Source: Candidatus Woesearchaeota archaeon
Lineage (GTDB): Archaea; Nanobdellota; Nanobdellia; Woesearchaeales; UBA10216
Assembly (NCBI GenBank): GCA_023269295.1
Contig: JAHFTU010000035.1
Coordinates: 1 to 11,786, forward strand
Direction: 5' to 3'
Length of the DNA stretch: 11,786 nt
Below, in pieces: positions 1 through 6,874 of the stretch. A program made the position numbers and the translations under genes. Position 1 is the first letter of the stretch; every line of letters begins with the position of its first letter. The notes below the pieces were generated by a model. The model made no database searches and was not told the DNA's origin. It worked only from the letters and a program-made list of their open reading frames with translations.

Positions 1-1352
1 TGTGCGTCGTTTTGGGCCTTCGAAAGCATGTTCGTGACTTGTTCATCAGAAGCCTCAACCGCGTGAATGTACTGCGGCTTGTAGGAGATTTTTACATTGG
101 CGCTTATGCTTCCGCTGTCGGGCTTGATTTCGCCAGCCAGAATTTTCACAAAGCTTGTCTTTCCAAGCCCGTTTTCCCCCAAAACCCCGATAACGTGCTT
201 TTTGGGAAGCTCGCCAGCAGCAGCTGCCAGGTGGAATTTCCCTAATTTTTTGCTGATGCCCTCCCACTTCACAAGGGCTTCCTTGCCCATTACCTTCTGG
301 GGCGGCTTTGCTTCAAACTTTATCTCATGCTGCCTGAAGCGCATGTTGTCCTCCCTGATGTAGCCGGAGAGGTAAGTGTTGATTGCTGCCCTGGTGGGCT
401 TGGGCTGGGCTGATATGCCGTAAGCGCCTGCCTCGCCGTACATTATGTGAACAGAATCAGCAAGGTAATCCAGGATAATGAGGTCATGCTCCACTGCAAC
501 AACCGCTGTTTCGGGATTTGCAAGTTTCCTGATAAAGCCGCTGATTTTTATGCGCTGCTTTATGTCCAGGTAGGAAGTTGGCTCATCAAAGAGATAGACG
601 TTAGCCTTTCCAGCATCCTTGAGCACAGCCGCAGCAATGGCAATCCTTTGCAGCTCGCCGCCTGACACTTTGCTGATGTCAGTTTCCAGGACATTGCTTA
701 TTTCCAGCTCCTCAGCAACAGCAGCTATTTTTTTAGCGTCGCTACAGACTTTGTGCAGGAGTTGCTGCGCTGTTCCCTTGAACGTCTTTGGTATTGCGTC
801 AACTGCCTGCGGCTTCATTGACACCCTTATCTTGCCGTCCCTTACTTTTTCAAAGAAGACCTGGGCCTCTGAGCCCTTGAACATCTGAATTAATTTGTTT
901 ATTGGGTTTTTGTCGCCTTCTTTTTTCTCTTTGCCGTCTGCAGTTGTTTCAGTAGTTGCAGTGATGCCGAAATTCGGCTGCAGCATCTGCGCGATTATCT
1001 TGACAGCGGTGCTCTTTCCAATGCCATTTATCCCAAGAACCCCGTTAACCTGCCCGAACAGCGGCACCGGCAGGCTGAACAGCGAAAAGCCATCCTTTCC
1101 AAAGCGGTGAATGGGCTTCTCGGTGAGCTTCTCAGGGAGTTTGACCATGTGGATTGCGCCAAACGGGCACTTCTTCACAGTTATGCTCTCGGCGTCTGTG
1201 CATACTTCCTCGTTGACTTGCGCCTTGCCATCAGGCCCGACAACAAACACCTCGTTGCCCATCCTGTTTCCAGGGCTCACCCTGATGCAGAGGTACCCAC
1301 CGCACCCTTGCGGGTTGCACTTCTCCTTCTCGATGACTGCTATTCTTCGCAT
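1..1352 (-). CDS. abce1: ABCE1/Rli1 ribosome-recycling ATPase (partial, C-terminus off window)
   Basis: I read this on the minus strand: 450 codons open from ATG 1352-1350 to the window edge, so the end of the second nucleotide-binding domain (NBD) is missing (family length is about 590). ABCE1 splits ribosomes into subunits after termination, with an Fe-S domain followed by twin ABC domains. Visible parts: a ferredoxin-like domain (residues 1-70), NBD1 Walker A GINGIGKST (107-115), signature VSGGE (229-233), Walker B LFDEP (254-258), H-loop His289, hinge (~320-345), and NBD2 Walker A GENGLGKT (392-399). The Fe-S domain is odd. Cys12, 17, 22, 51 and 62 are present, but the usual fourth Cys is Ser26 and two Cys of the second motif are replaced in the 54-58 stretch. 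NBD1 also has a charged insertion at about 133-148. The family call is secure. ATG 1352 matches the usual MRIAV N-terminus, although no strong Shine-Dalgarno precedes it. Confidence 0.97.
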   Translation of the reverse strand, partial: MRRIAVIEKEKCNPQGCGGYLCIRVSPGNRMGNEVFVVGPDGKAQVNEEVCTDAESITVKKCPFGAIHMVKLPEKLTEKPIHRFGKDGFSLFSLPVPLFGQVNGVLGINGIGKSTAVKIIAQMLQPNFGITATTETTADGKEKKEGDKNPINKLIQMFKGSEAQVFFEKVRDGKIRVSMKPQAVDAIPKTFKGTAQQLLHKVCSDAKKIAAVAEELEISNVLETDISKVSGGELQRIAIAAAVLKDAGKANVYLFDEPTSYLDIKQRIKISGFIRKLANPETAVVAVEHDLIILDYLADSVHIMYGEAGAYGISAQPKPTRAAINTYLSGYIREDNMRFRQHEIKFEAKPPQKVMGKEALVKWEGISKKLGKFHLAAAAGELPKKHVIGVLGENGLGKTSFVKILAGEIKPDSGSISANVKISYKPQYIHAVEASDEQVTNMLSKAQNDA

Positions 1353-1432
1353 TTGAATCCCATTGCCGGCTTTTCCGCCAACGCTTTTGCTCGTCGCAAC
1401 GAGTAAAAGGGCTGTGCTATTCTTCTTGCCAT
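1340..1432 (-). CDS. Possible 30-codon leader ORF overlapping the ABCE1 start
   Basis: An ATG at 1432-1430 opens a 30-codon frame on the minus strand, beginning MARRIAQPF and ending GFKCEE, whose TAG (1342-1340) lies just inside the ABCE1 gene in another frame. Its ATG is about 28 nt downstream of the TATA-like element at 1456-1466, where a leaderless transcript would begin. It may be a translated leader peptide coupled to ABCE1, or only an artefact of a leader. The peptide is basic and I recognise no family. Evidence is positional only. Confidence 0.3.
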   Translation of the reverse strand: MARRIAQPFYSLRRAKALAEKPAMGFKCEE

Positions 1433-1455
1433 AACAAACAGGAGGCAGCAGCAAG

Positions 1456-1466
1456 ATATTTAAACT
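1456..1466. promoter_or_regulatory. Shared divergent TATA box (ABCE1 / 1489 gene)
   Basis: The AT-rich element GATATTTAAAC reads as a TATA box on both strands because its centre TTTAAA is self-complementary. It is about 28 nt from ATG 1489 on the plus strand and about 28 nt from ATG 1432 on the minus strand, the archaeal spacing for leaderless starts. No other TATA candidate of similar quality lies between the two genes. Confidence 0.55.
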
Positions 1467-1488
1467 ATTGCACAAAAACTTGTAGCAA

Positions 1489-2076
1489 ATGTTTGGCCGT
1501 CGCTTGGAAGACCAGCTATGGGAGAATCCTGGAGCGCTTGAAAGAACGCTAGATCCCCACGCGTACGCACATGTAAGGACTAGCAACAATTTTCTGGTTT
1601 ACGAGCTGCGTCATCCTGATCCTTCTTCTGGCATTAGGGGTGCTTTTCTGGCAGTGAGGAGAAAAGCATTTGCAAACTCTGTTGGACGAGCTATTTTCGG
1701 GAACGCAGGCTCGCTTGAAGAGGCTGTTGAGGCGATAAACAGCCTGCCGGCGCAGAGCTATAGCAGACAGGAAGCTCAAGGCAGAGTCTACTCTCTAAAA
1801 TACCTGATTTTGTCTGGTGCTGTTGGCGCTATGGCGGCTGCGGTTTTGGTAGAGGGTAGCGCCGCAGTTGGTGGCTTGGTAACCGGAAGCCTTATGTATC
1901 TCATTTTCCCGAGTTACGTGCGATCATTTTTTGGCCTGCCAAAAGCTATTCTTCGGTATGCGCTTAGCATTGACCAGTACAAGGCTCCAGGCAATGGCTT
2001 GAGTGACCTCATTGAAGGTAAAGAAGCGCTTACTGCCATGCTTCAGCTGACCGAAATCGGAAGGATTAGGGTATAA
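1489..2076 (+). CDS. Hypothetical two-helix membrane protein
   Basis: This encodes 195 residues and I recognise no family. The N-terminal ~100 residues look soluble and mixed in charge. Two hydrophobic, Gly/Ala-rich stretches at about 104-121 and 125-141 could form a membrane hairpin, followed by a basic-amphipathic C-terminal region. The start ATG 1489 lies about 28 nt after a TATA element, consistent with a leaderless mRNA, and no Shine-Dalgarno is needed. It is divergent from ABCE1 and shares its promoter region. The stop is followed after 45 nt by the regulator gene, which has its own TATA box, so it is probably a single-gene unit. An uninterrupted frame with a positioned promoter supports a real gene; the function is unknown. 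Confidence 0.75.
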   Translation: MFGRRLEDQLWENPGALERTLDPHAYAHVRTSNNFLVYELRHPDPSSGIRGAFLAVRRKAFANSVGRAIFGNAGSLEEAVEAINSLPAQSYSRQEAQGRVYSLKYLILSGAVGAMAAAVLVEGSAAVGGLVTGSLMYLIFPSYVRSFFGLPKAILRYALSIDQYKAPGNGLSDLIEGKEALTAMLQLTEIGRIRV

Positions 2077-2089
2077 AGTTTCACAACAG

Positions 2090-2100
2090 GTTTTTATATT
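2090..2100 (+). promoter_or_regulatory. TATA box of the HTH regulator gene
   Basis: The element TTTTTATATT is centred about 26 nt before the GTG at 2122, the archaeal distance from TATA box to transcription start. This supports a leaderless mRNA starting at or next to the GTG codon. Confidence 0.6.
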
Positions 2101-2121
2101 GCTAATTACACCACACAGCCC

Positions 2122-3039
2122 GTGAAGCGCAACCTCATGGACGAAGTTGGCGTGCTTCTCTTGAGGCACGGCTACACTGTCAAGACTCTCACCGGCAGCA
2201 GCTTTGATATTGTCGCAAGAAGGGAAAGCAGGGTGCTTCTGATTAAGGTTCTTGAGGATGCCAACAGCATCACTGAGGAGTATGCCAGTTCCATGAAGAA
2301 CCTCAGCAGCTACATTGACGCTTCCCCAATCGTGATTGCTGAAAAAGCCGGCCACCAGCTTGAAGACGGCGTTGTTTACTCAAGGTTTGGAGTTCATACT
2401 TTCAGCTACAACACGCTGGGCAGCTGCCTTGAGAGCCGCTTCCCTATAATAATAAGCACGAAAGCCGGATTCGCTGCATCAGTCATTGGCGAGAAGCTCA
2501 GGCAGCAGCGCGAGGAAAAGGGCTTTTCCCTTGGTGCAATAGCCCGGAGGGTTGGCGTTTCCAAGAGGATGGTTGCAAAGTACGAGGCGAGCAGTGCCGA
2601 TGTCTCGCTTAGGAGCGCAATAGCCCTTAACCGGCTTTTCGGCAGTGAAATCTTTGGCAAAGTGGACATTTTTGGGGTGGGCAAGGAAACTGTTGGCGGA
2701 AAGCCCTCTGTTATTGCAAGGAAGTATTATGAGCTCGGATTCAGGGCAGCGGACACAAAGAAGGCGCCGTTTGATGTCGTTGCAAAGCAGGGGAAGGAGC
2801 TTATCCTGACTGAGGTCAAGGACGCCAAATCAGCGCGCTCACGCAGTTCAAACCCGCAGCTGTCTTCTTTGCAGCAGCTTCTGGGGGCAGACGCGCTGGT
2901 CATTTTTGACAAGAAAACCGTAGGCATTGGCAGCCAAACGCAAAACAATAAAAAGAAGCTTCCCTCCCTGCAGAAAAGGGACTTCCTGGGTATTGGGTCA
3001 GCCAAGGAGCTCATAAAGTTTTTGAAGGAGTTTGAGTGA
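2122..3039 (+). CDS. COG1395-type archaeal HTH transcriptional regulator with two nuclease-fold-like lobes
   Basis: This is a 305-residue protein whose length and layout match the archaeal predicted-regulator family COG1395. A Cro/C1-type helix-turn-helix lies at about 124-176 (begins LRQQREEKGFSLGAIARRVG) and is the DNA-binding part. It is flanked by two segments that resemble each other. The N-terminal one is at about 10-75, with FDIVAR and a following hydrophobic strand. The C-terminal one is at about 205-270, with FDVVAK (Asp218) followed by LTEVK (Glu231, Lys233). The second has the D...ExK pattern of restriction-endonuclease-like folds; the first has lost the acidic and lysine positions. 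The start is GTG 2122, chosen from the TATA spacing; an in-frame ATG at 2137 is the alternative. The next gene begins 13 nt after the stop, so they are probably co-transcribed. The regulator's targets are unknown. Confidence 0.85.
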   Translation: MKRNLMDEVGVLLLRHGYTVKTLTGSSFDIVARRESRVLLIKVLEDANSITEEYASSMKNLSSYIDASPIVIAEKAGHQLEDGVVYSRFGVHTFSYNTLGSCLESRFPIIISTKAGFAASVIGEKLRQQREEKGFSLGAIARRVGVSKRMVAKYEASSADVSLRSAIALNRLFGSEIFGKVDIFGVGKETVGGKPSVIARKYYELGFRAADTKKAPFDVVAKQGKELILTEVKDAKSARSRSSNPQLSSLQQLLGADALVIFDKKTVGIGSQTQNNKKKLPSLQKRDFLGIGSAKELIKFLKEFE

Positions 3040-3052
3040 AGCTGGGGTTTTT

Positions 3053-3463
3053 ATGGCAAAGCATCCTTCTGCAGTTGTAGACGGTGAATACTTCGGGAGT
3101 CTTGAAGATTTTTATGCGGCAATTAGAAAGCTGCACCCTGGCGTAAAGGAGCCAAGCCTGAATGGCTCTGCAGTTTATGAGATATTTGAAACGATGGGAG
3201 GCTCTCCCATGAGGATTACAATCACTATTAATCCAGGTTGGGCACTCGTAGGCGGAGACCCCTATTACGATGTTTACATCTTTGGCAGTTCTGGGAATGG
3301 AGATTGCAGGCCATTTATTGACAGGATAGTTGAAGAGACTAGGCTGAACGTGGTGCCCCTAGGCGAAAGCACAATCATAGGGAAAGAAAATACCGGCTCG
3401 CATAATTTAGAGGAGGTTATTACAACGCAGATATGCCAGATAATGCGTGAGCAGCGCCTCTAA
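3053..3463 (+). CDS. Hypothetical protein, 136 aa
   Basis: This is a short acidic soluble protein with no recognised family, no membrane segment and no signal peptide. It follows the HTH regulator by 13 nt and has no TATA box of its own, so it is likely its operon partner. I chose ATG 3053 (MAKHPSAVV) because a G-rich stretch (GGGG, around 3043-3047) sits a few bases upstream. A TTG at 3032 is in frame but overlaps the upstream gene and lacks a ribosome site at proper spacing. The middle (residues 45-80) alternates hydrophobic residues as in beta strands (MRITITINPGW, YYDVYIFG). A role linked to the regulator is possible but rests only on position. Confidence 0.7.
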   Translation: MAKHPSAVVDGEYFGSLEDFYAAIRKLHPGVKEPSLNGSAVYEIFETMGGSPMRITITINPGWALVGGDPYYDVYIFGSSGNGDCRPFIDRIVEETRLNVVPLGESTIIGKENTGSHNLEEVITTQICQIMREQRL

Positions 3464-3466
3464 GAA

Positions 3467-3477
3467 ATATTTATAAA
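3467..3477 (+). promoter_or_regulatory. TATA box of the PIN-ATPase gene
   Basis: ATATTTATAAA lies just after the stop of the upstream gene and is centred about 29 nt before ATG 3501. The upstream in-frame ATG at 3483 is only about 10 nt away, too close to be transcribed from this promoter. The element therefore decides the start at 3501. Confidence 0.65.
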
Positions 3478-3500
3478 CCTCCATGGCTGGTTCTCCTGTA

Positions 3501-5393
3501 ATGGCAAAGCCTTCTAAGGAAAAATCAGAGAAGTCCGGCAAGGTTGAGAAAATAGAGAAGCTTGTGCCTGACACTTCTGTAATAATTGAGGGCATGGTGA
3601 GCAGGAAGGTAAAGGCAGGCGAGATAAGGCCTGAGGCAATCCTTATTCACGAGGCAGTCATTGCCGAGCTTGAGCATCAGGCAAACCTGAACAAGACCAT
3701 TGGGTTTCTGGGGCTTGATGAGATTAAGCGGCTGAAGGAGCTCTCTGAGGAATACGGCTTCTCGTTGGAATTCGCTGGCCTGAGGCCGCACGCTGCTGAG
3801 ATAAGGCAGGCAAAGCTTGGCGAGATTGACTCCTTAATCAGGCAGCTGGCTTTTGAGACAGATGGAACTCTTCTGACTGCCGACAGGGTGCAGGCTGAGG
3901 TTAGCAGGGCAAAGGACATTCCTGTTATTTTTGTTGAGATTGAGCAGATGCAGCACGCAATACGGATGGAGTCCTACTTTGACGAGTCAACAATGAGTGT
4001 CCATTTGAGGGAGAACGTAACCCCAAAGGCAAAGAAAGGCATGCCGGGCAACTGGACGTTCAAGGAAATTGATGCCAAGCCGCTCACCAGGGAGGAAGTC
4101 AAGGAGATGAGCAGGGAAATAATTGAGGAGGCAGGCGTGAGGCGGGATGGCTTTGTTGAGATTGAAAGAGCAGGAAGCACCATAGTCCAGCTTGGCCCTT
4201 ATAGGGTTGTCATCACAAGGCCTCCACTGTCAGACGGCTGGGAGATAACAGCTGTAAGGCCTGTGAAGAAGCTTGCTCTTGACGATTACAACCTTTCTGA
4301 CAAGCTCAGGCACAGGATAAAGGAGCAGGCAGAAGGAATTCTGATTGCTAGCGCTCCTGGCATGGGCAAGTCAACCTTTGCCCAGGCCCTTGCCGAGCAC
4401 TACGCTTCTGAGGACAAGATTGTAAAGACAGTTGAAGCTCCAAGGGACCTTTTGCTGCCTGACACAATAACCCAGTATGCCATCAGCCACGGCTCTCCGC
4501 AGGAAATCCACGACATCCTGCTTTTGTCGAGGCCTGACTACACCGTCTTTGACGAGATGCGGAACACCGCTGATTTTGAGCTTTTTGCAGACCTGAGGCT
4601 TGCCGGAATTGGCCTCGCCGGGGTGGTTCACGCAACTAACCCAATCGATGCCATCCAGCGTTTTGTCGGGAGGATTGAGCTTGGCGTAATCCCGCAGATA
4701 ATTGACACTGTGATTTTCATCAAGAACGGCTTTGTTAACAAGGTCCTGAGCCTTAACATGACAGTCAAGGTTCCTGAGGGCATGACAGAAGCTGACCTTG
4801 CGAGGCCGGTTGTTGTCGTGAATGACTTTGAGACAGGGAAGCTTGAGTATGAGCTTTACAGCTACGGCGAGGAAACTGTTGTTATCCCGGTGAGCAGCCT
4901 TGCGAGAAGCAGGAGCCCAATCCAGCAGTTTGCCGCAACAGCGTTGGAAGCGAAAATGAAGGAGTATGTGAGCAACGCAAAGGTTGAGATGGTTTCAGAC
5001 AGGAAGTGCATAGTGTACGTTCCCGAAAAGGAGATAGCCCGGTTAATTGGCAAGGAGGGCAAGAACATCGCTGCCATTGAGGACAAGCTGGGTGTAAGCA
5101 TTGACGTGCAGGCATTAAGCGCTAAAGCTGCAGCAGCTGGGGGAGGCAATGGTGAAGAGTCAAACATCGCTTTTGATGCCCAGATTGGCAAGAAGCACGT
5201 TGTGTTCACTGTTGACAACCTGTTCGCGAACAAGAACGTAAACATTTACGCTGACGAGGACTATGTCCTGACTGCAAATGTCGGCAAGGACGGGGTTTTC
5301 AAGATTTCAAGGAAGAACAAGATAGGAAAGGTCATTACAGACGCCGTGAGCTCTGGCTCTGGGCTTAAAGTTACAGTTACGCAGCCTTCTTAG
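3501..5393 (+). CDS. PIN domain-ATPase-KH protein (COG1855-type)
   Basis: This 630-residue protein has the layout of the archaeal PIN/PilT-like ATPase family. A charged, Lys-rich N-terminus is followed by a PIN nuclease domain (about 20-145), with conserved acids in VPDTS (Asp24), in the AVIAELEHQ segment, and in LLTADRV. A VirB11/PilT-type secretion-ATPase-like domain follows, with Walker A APGMGKST (285-292), the FDEMRN region, and the HATNPIDAIQRF segment. A KH RNA-binding domain with IGKEGKNI at about 516-523 comes next, then a Gly/Ala-rich linker and a small beta-rich C-terminal domain. The parts suggest an ATP-driven RNA-processing or decay enzyme; the true substrate is not known to me. 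ATG 3501 is chosen over ATG 3483 from the promoter spacing. The gene is intact, with codon use like serS and ABCE1. Confidence 0.93.
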   Translation: MAKPSKEKSEKSGKVEKIEKLVPDTSVIIEGMVSRKVKAGEIRPEAILIHEAVIAELEHQANLNKTIGFLGLDEIKRLKELSEEYGFSLEFAGLRPHAAEIRQAKLGEIDSLIRQLAFETDGTLLTADRVQAEVSRAKDIPVIFVEIEQMQHAIRMESYFDESTMSVHLRENVTPKAKKGMPGNWTFKEIDAKPLTREEVKEMSREIIEEAGVRRDGFVEIERAGSTIVQLGPYRVVITRPPLSDGWEITAVRPVKKLALDDYNLSDKLRHRIKEQAEGILIASAPGMGKSTFAQALAEHYASEDKIVKTVEAPRDLLLPDTITQYAISHGSPQEIHDILLLSRPDYTVFDEMRNTADFELFADLRLAGIGLAGVVHATNPIDAIQRFVGRIELGVIPQIIDTVIFIKNGFVNKVLSLNMTVKVPEGMTEADLARPVVVVNDFETGKLEYELYSYGEETVVIPVSSLARSRSPIQQFAATALEAKMKEYVSNAKVEMVSDRKCIVYVPEKEIARLIGKEGKNIAAIEDKLGVSIDVQALSAKAAAAGGGNGEESNIAFDAQIGKKHVVFTVDNLFANKNVNIYADEDYVLTANVGKDGVFKISRKNKIGKVITDAVSSGSGLKVTVTQPS

Positions 5394-5420
5394 CGCTGTC
5401 TCCGGGCTCGCTTTAAATCA

Positions 5421-5431
5421 AAATATTTATA
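5421..5431 (+). promoter_or_regulatory. TATA box of serS
   Basis: AAATATTTATA is centred about 30 nt before ATG 5457, giving a very short or absent leader. A second AT-rich stretch (CTTTAAATC, from 5411) lies directly upstream and could serve as an alternative element. Confidence 0.65.
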
Positions 5432-5456
5432 TTGCCACTGCAAGAGTCCTAGTGGA

Positions 5457-6746
5457 ATGCTTGACATCAAATTCATCAGGGCAAATGCTTTAGCTGTTAA
5501 GAAGGACCTGGAGAAGCGAGGCGACAAGGAAAAGGTTCCTTGGGTTGCCGAGGTTGCTGGGAAGCATGAGGAGTGGAAAGCCCTGAAAGAGAAGTGGGAG
5601 AAGCTCGGCCACAGCCGCAACACAATCAGCCATGAAATCAACCAGCTCCAGAAGCAGAAAAAGGACATTGCCGCCAAGGTTAAGGAAGTCAAGGAGCTGC
5701 CTCAAAAAATAGCCTCTGCAGAGGAAAAGCTTCTCAAAGTGGAAGACAGGATTAATTTTATTCTCCAGCGTCTGCCAAATGTTCTGCATGAGTCCGTCCC
5801 TGTTGGAAAGGACGATACCGAAAACAAGGAAATCAGGAAGTGGGGCGCGGTAAAGAAGCAGCCGTTTGCTCTGGAGAGCCATGGCGAGTTCCTTGAGGAG
5901 CTTGGCCTCGCTGACTTTGAGAGGGCCACGAAGATTTCAGGCTCGGGCTTTTTCTTCATCAAAGGCGACCTTGTGAAGCTTGAACTGGCTCTGATAAATT
6001 TTGTCTCAGCCGCAATGGAAAAGAAGGGCTTTACGCTCGTCCAGCCGCCATTGATGATGCAGAGGAAGCCGTATGAGGGCGTTGTTGCGCTGGCTGATTT
6101 TGAGAGCGTGATGTACAAGCTTGATGATGCTGAGAAGGAGGGCAGCTATCTCATCGCAACCTCTGAGCACCCGATTGCCGCGATGATGATGGGCGAAACG
6201 CTGGACGAAAAGAAGCTTCCCCTCAAGTTTTGCGGCATCAGCACCTGCTTCAGGCGGGAGATTGGCAGCCACGGCGTTGACACCCGCGGCCTTTTCAGGG
6301 TGCACCAGTTCAACAAGGTTGAGCAATTCATTTTTTGCAGGCCAGAGGATTCCTGGAAAATACATGAGGAACTCCTGAGAAACAGCGAGGAAATCCTGCA
6401 GCAGCTCAAAATCCCTTACAGGGTTGTAAACGTGTGCAGCGGCGACATTGGCAGCGTTGCGGCAAAGAAATACGACATTGAGGCATGGTTCCCGAGGCAG
6501 AACGCTTACCGTGAGGTTGTGAGCTGCAGCAACTGCACCTCTTACCAGGCTGTTTCGCTTAACATCCGCTACCAAAGCAGCAAAAGCGGCGAGAAGGAAT
6601 TTGTCCATACGCTGAACTCAACAGCAGTCGCCACCAGCAGGATGCTTGCGGCCATAGTTGAGAATTGCCAGAACAAGGATGGCACAATCACGGTGCCTGA
6701 CGTTCTTGTGCCTCATGTCGGGAAGAAGGTTATTGGGAAAGGATAA
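5457..6746 (+). CDS. serS: Seryl-tRNA synthetase
   Basis: The enzyme charges tRNA-Ser with serine in the cytoplasm. The 429 residues match the common SerS length. The N-terminus MLDIKFIRAN leads into the long antiparallel coiled coil that binds the tRNA (about 30-110, rich in Lys/Glu heptads). The class II catalytic core follows. Motif 2 reads CFRREIGSHGVDTRGLFRVHQF and motif 3 is in the HTLNSTAVATSR segment near 395. This is the ordinary SerS, not the rare methanogen form. The start ATG 5457 fits the TATA spacing and the family N-terminus. The last residues, VPHVGKKVIGKG, are encoded by DNA repeated twice downstream (see the repeats). SerS itself appears complete, and its tail has the expected position and general form for the family. 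Confidence 0.98.
   Translation: MLDIKFIRANALAVKKDLEKRGDKEKVPWVAEVAGKHEEWKALKEKWEKLGHSRNTISHEINQLQKQKKDIAAKVKEVKELPQKIASAEEKLLKVEDRINFILQRLPNVLHESVPVGKDDTENKEIRKWGAVKKQPFALESHGEFLEELGLADFERATKISGSGFFFIKGDLVKLELALINFVSAAMEKKGFTLVQPPLMMQRKPYEGVVALADFESVMYKLDDAEKEGSYLIATSEHPIAAMMMGETLDEKKLPLKFCGISTCFRREIGSHGVDTRGLFRVHQFNKVEQFIFCRPEDSWKIHEELLRNSEEILQQLKIPYRVVNVCSGDIGSVAAKKYDIEAWFPRQNAYREVVSCSNCTSYQAVSLNIRYQSSKSGEKEFVHTLNSTAVATSRMLAAIVENCQNKDGTITVPDVLVPHVGKKVIGKG
6714..6740 (+). repeat. serS-tail repeat, copy 1 (inside serS)
   Basis: This 27-bp stretch at the 3' end of serS is identical to 7902-7928. It encodes residues of the SerS C-terminus (HVGKKVIGK). The 12-bp core AAGAAGGTTATT (6723-6734) is shared by all three copies in the window. 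Weaker similarity to copy 2 extends a few bases upstream. Confidence 0.95.
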
Positions 6747-6783
6747 TCAGATAGCCGTCTTTGATTCTCGCCCCATTACAAAC

Positions 6784-6823
6784 ATGTTACTCAGATACAT
6801 AAGATTACTATACTGAGTAACAT
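6784..6823. promoter_or_regulatory. Inverted repeat upstream of the HEPN-like gene (probable operator)
   Basis: ATGTTACTCAG (6784-6794) and CTGAGTAACAT (6813-6823) form a perfect 11-bp inverted repeat with an 18-nt spacer. The right arm belongs to a 17-bp unit (6809-6825) that recurs with one mismatch at 6849-6865, overlapping the TATA box. This is typical of a self-regulated toxin-antitoxin promoter, but the binding protein is inferred. Confidence 0.6.
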
Positions 6824-6865
6824 ATGTTATTAAGTACCATAAACTTTATATACTCAGTAACATAT
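6809..6865 (+). repeat. 17-bp direct repeat pair (iterons) at the HEPN/MNT promoter
   Basis: TATACTGAGTAACATAT (6809-6825) and TATACTCAGTAACATAT (6849-6865) match at 16 of 17 positions with a 40-bp period, about four helical turns. They would lie on the same DNA face. The second overlaps the TATA box and the predicted transcription start region, so a bound protein would block initiation. Confidence 0.75.
6844..6852 (+). promoter_or_regulatory. TATA box of the HEPN-like/MNT operon
   Basis: CTTTATATA lies about 27 nt before ATG 6875, which supports that codon as a leaderless start. The in-frame ATG at 6824 is upstream of this element and would not be on the transcript. Confidence 0.65.
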
Positions 6866-6874
6866 TCTGCCATT

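Noticed and set aside
97..1406. Several open frames on the plus strand across 1-1406.
   Set aside because: They are shadows of the ABCE1 gene on the minus strand, which reads through without a stop and carries clear family motifs.
3483..3500. Upstream ATG 3483 as the PIN-ATPase start.
   Set aside because: It is only about 10 nt from the TATA box, too close to be on the transcript; ATG 3501 has the proper spacing.
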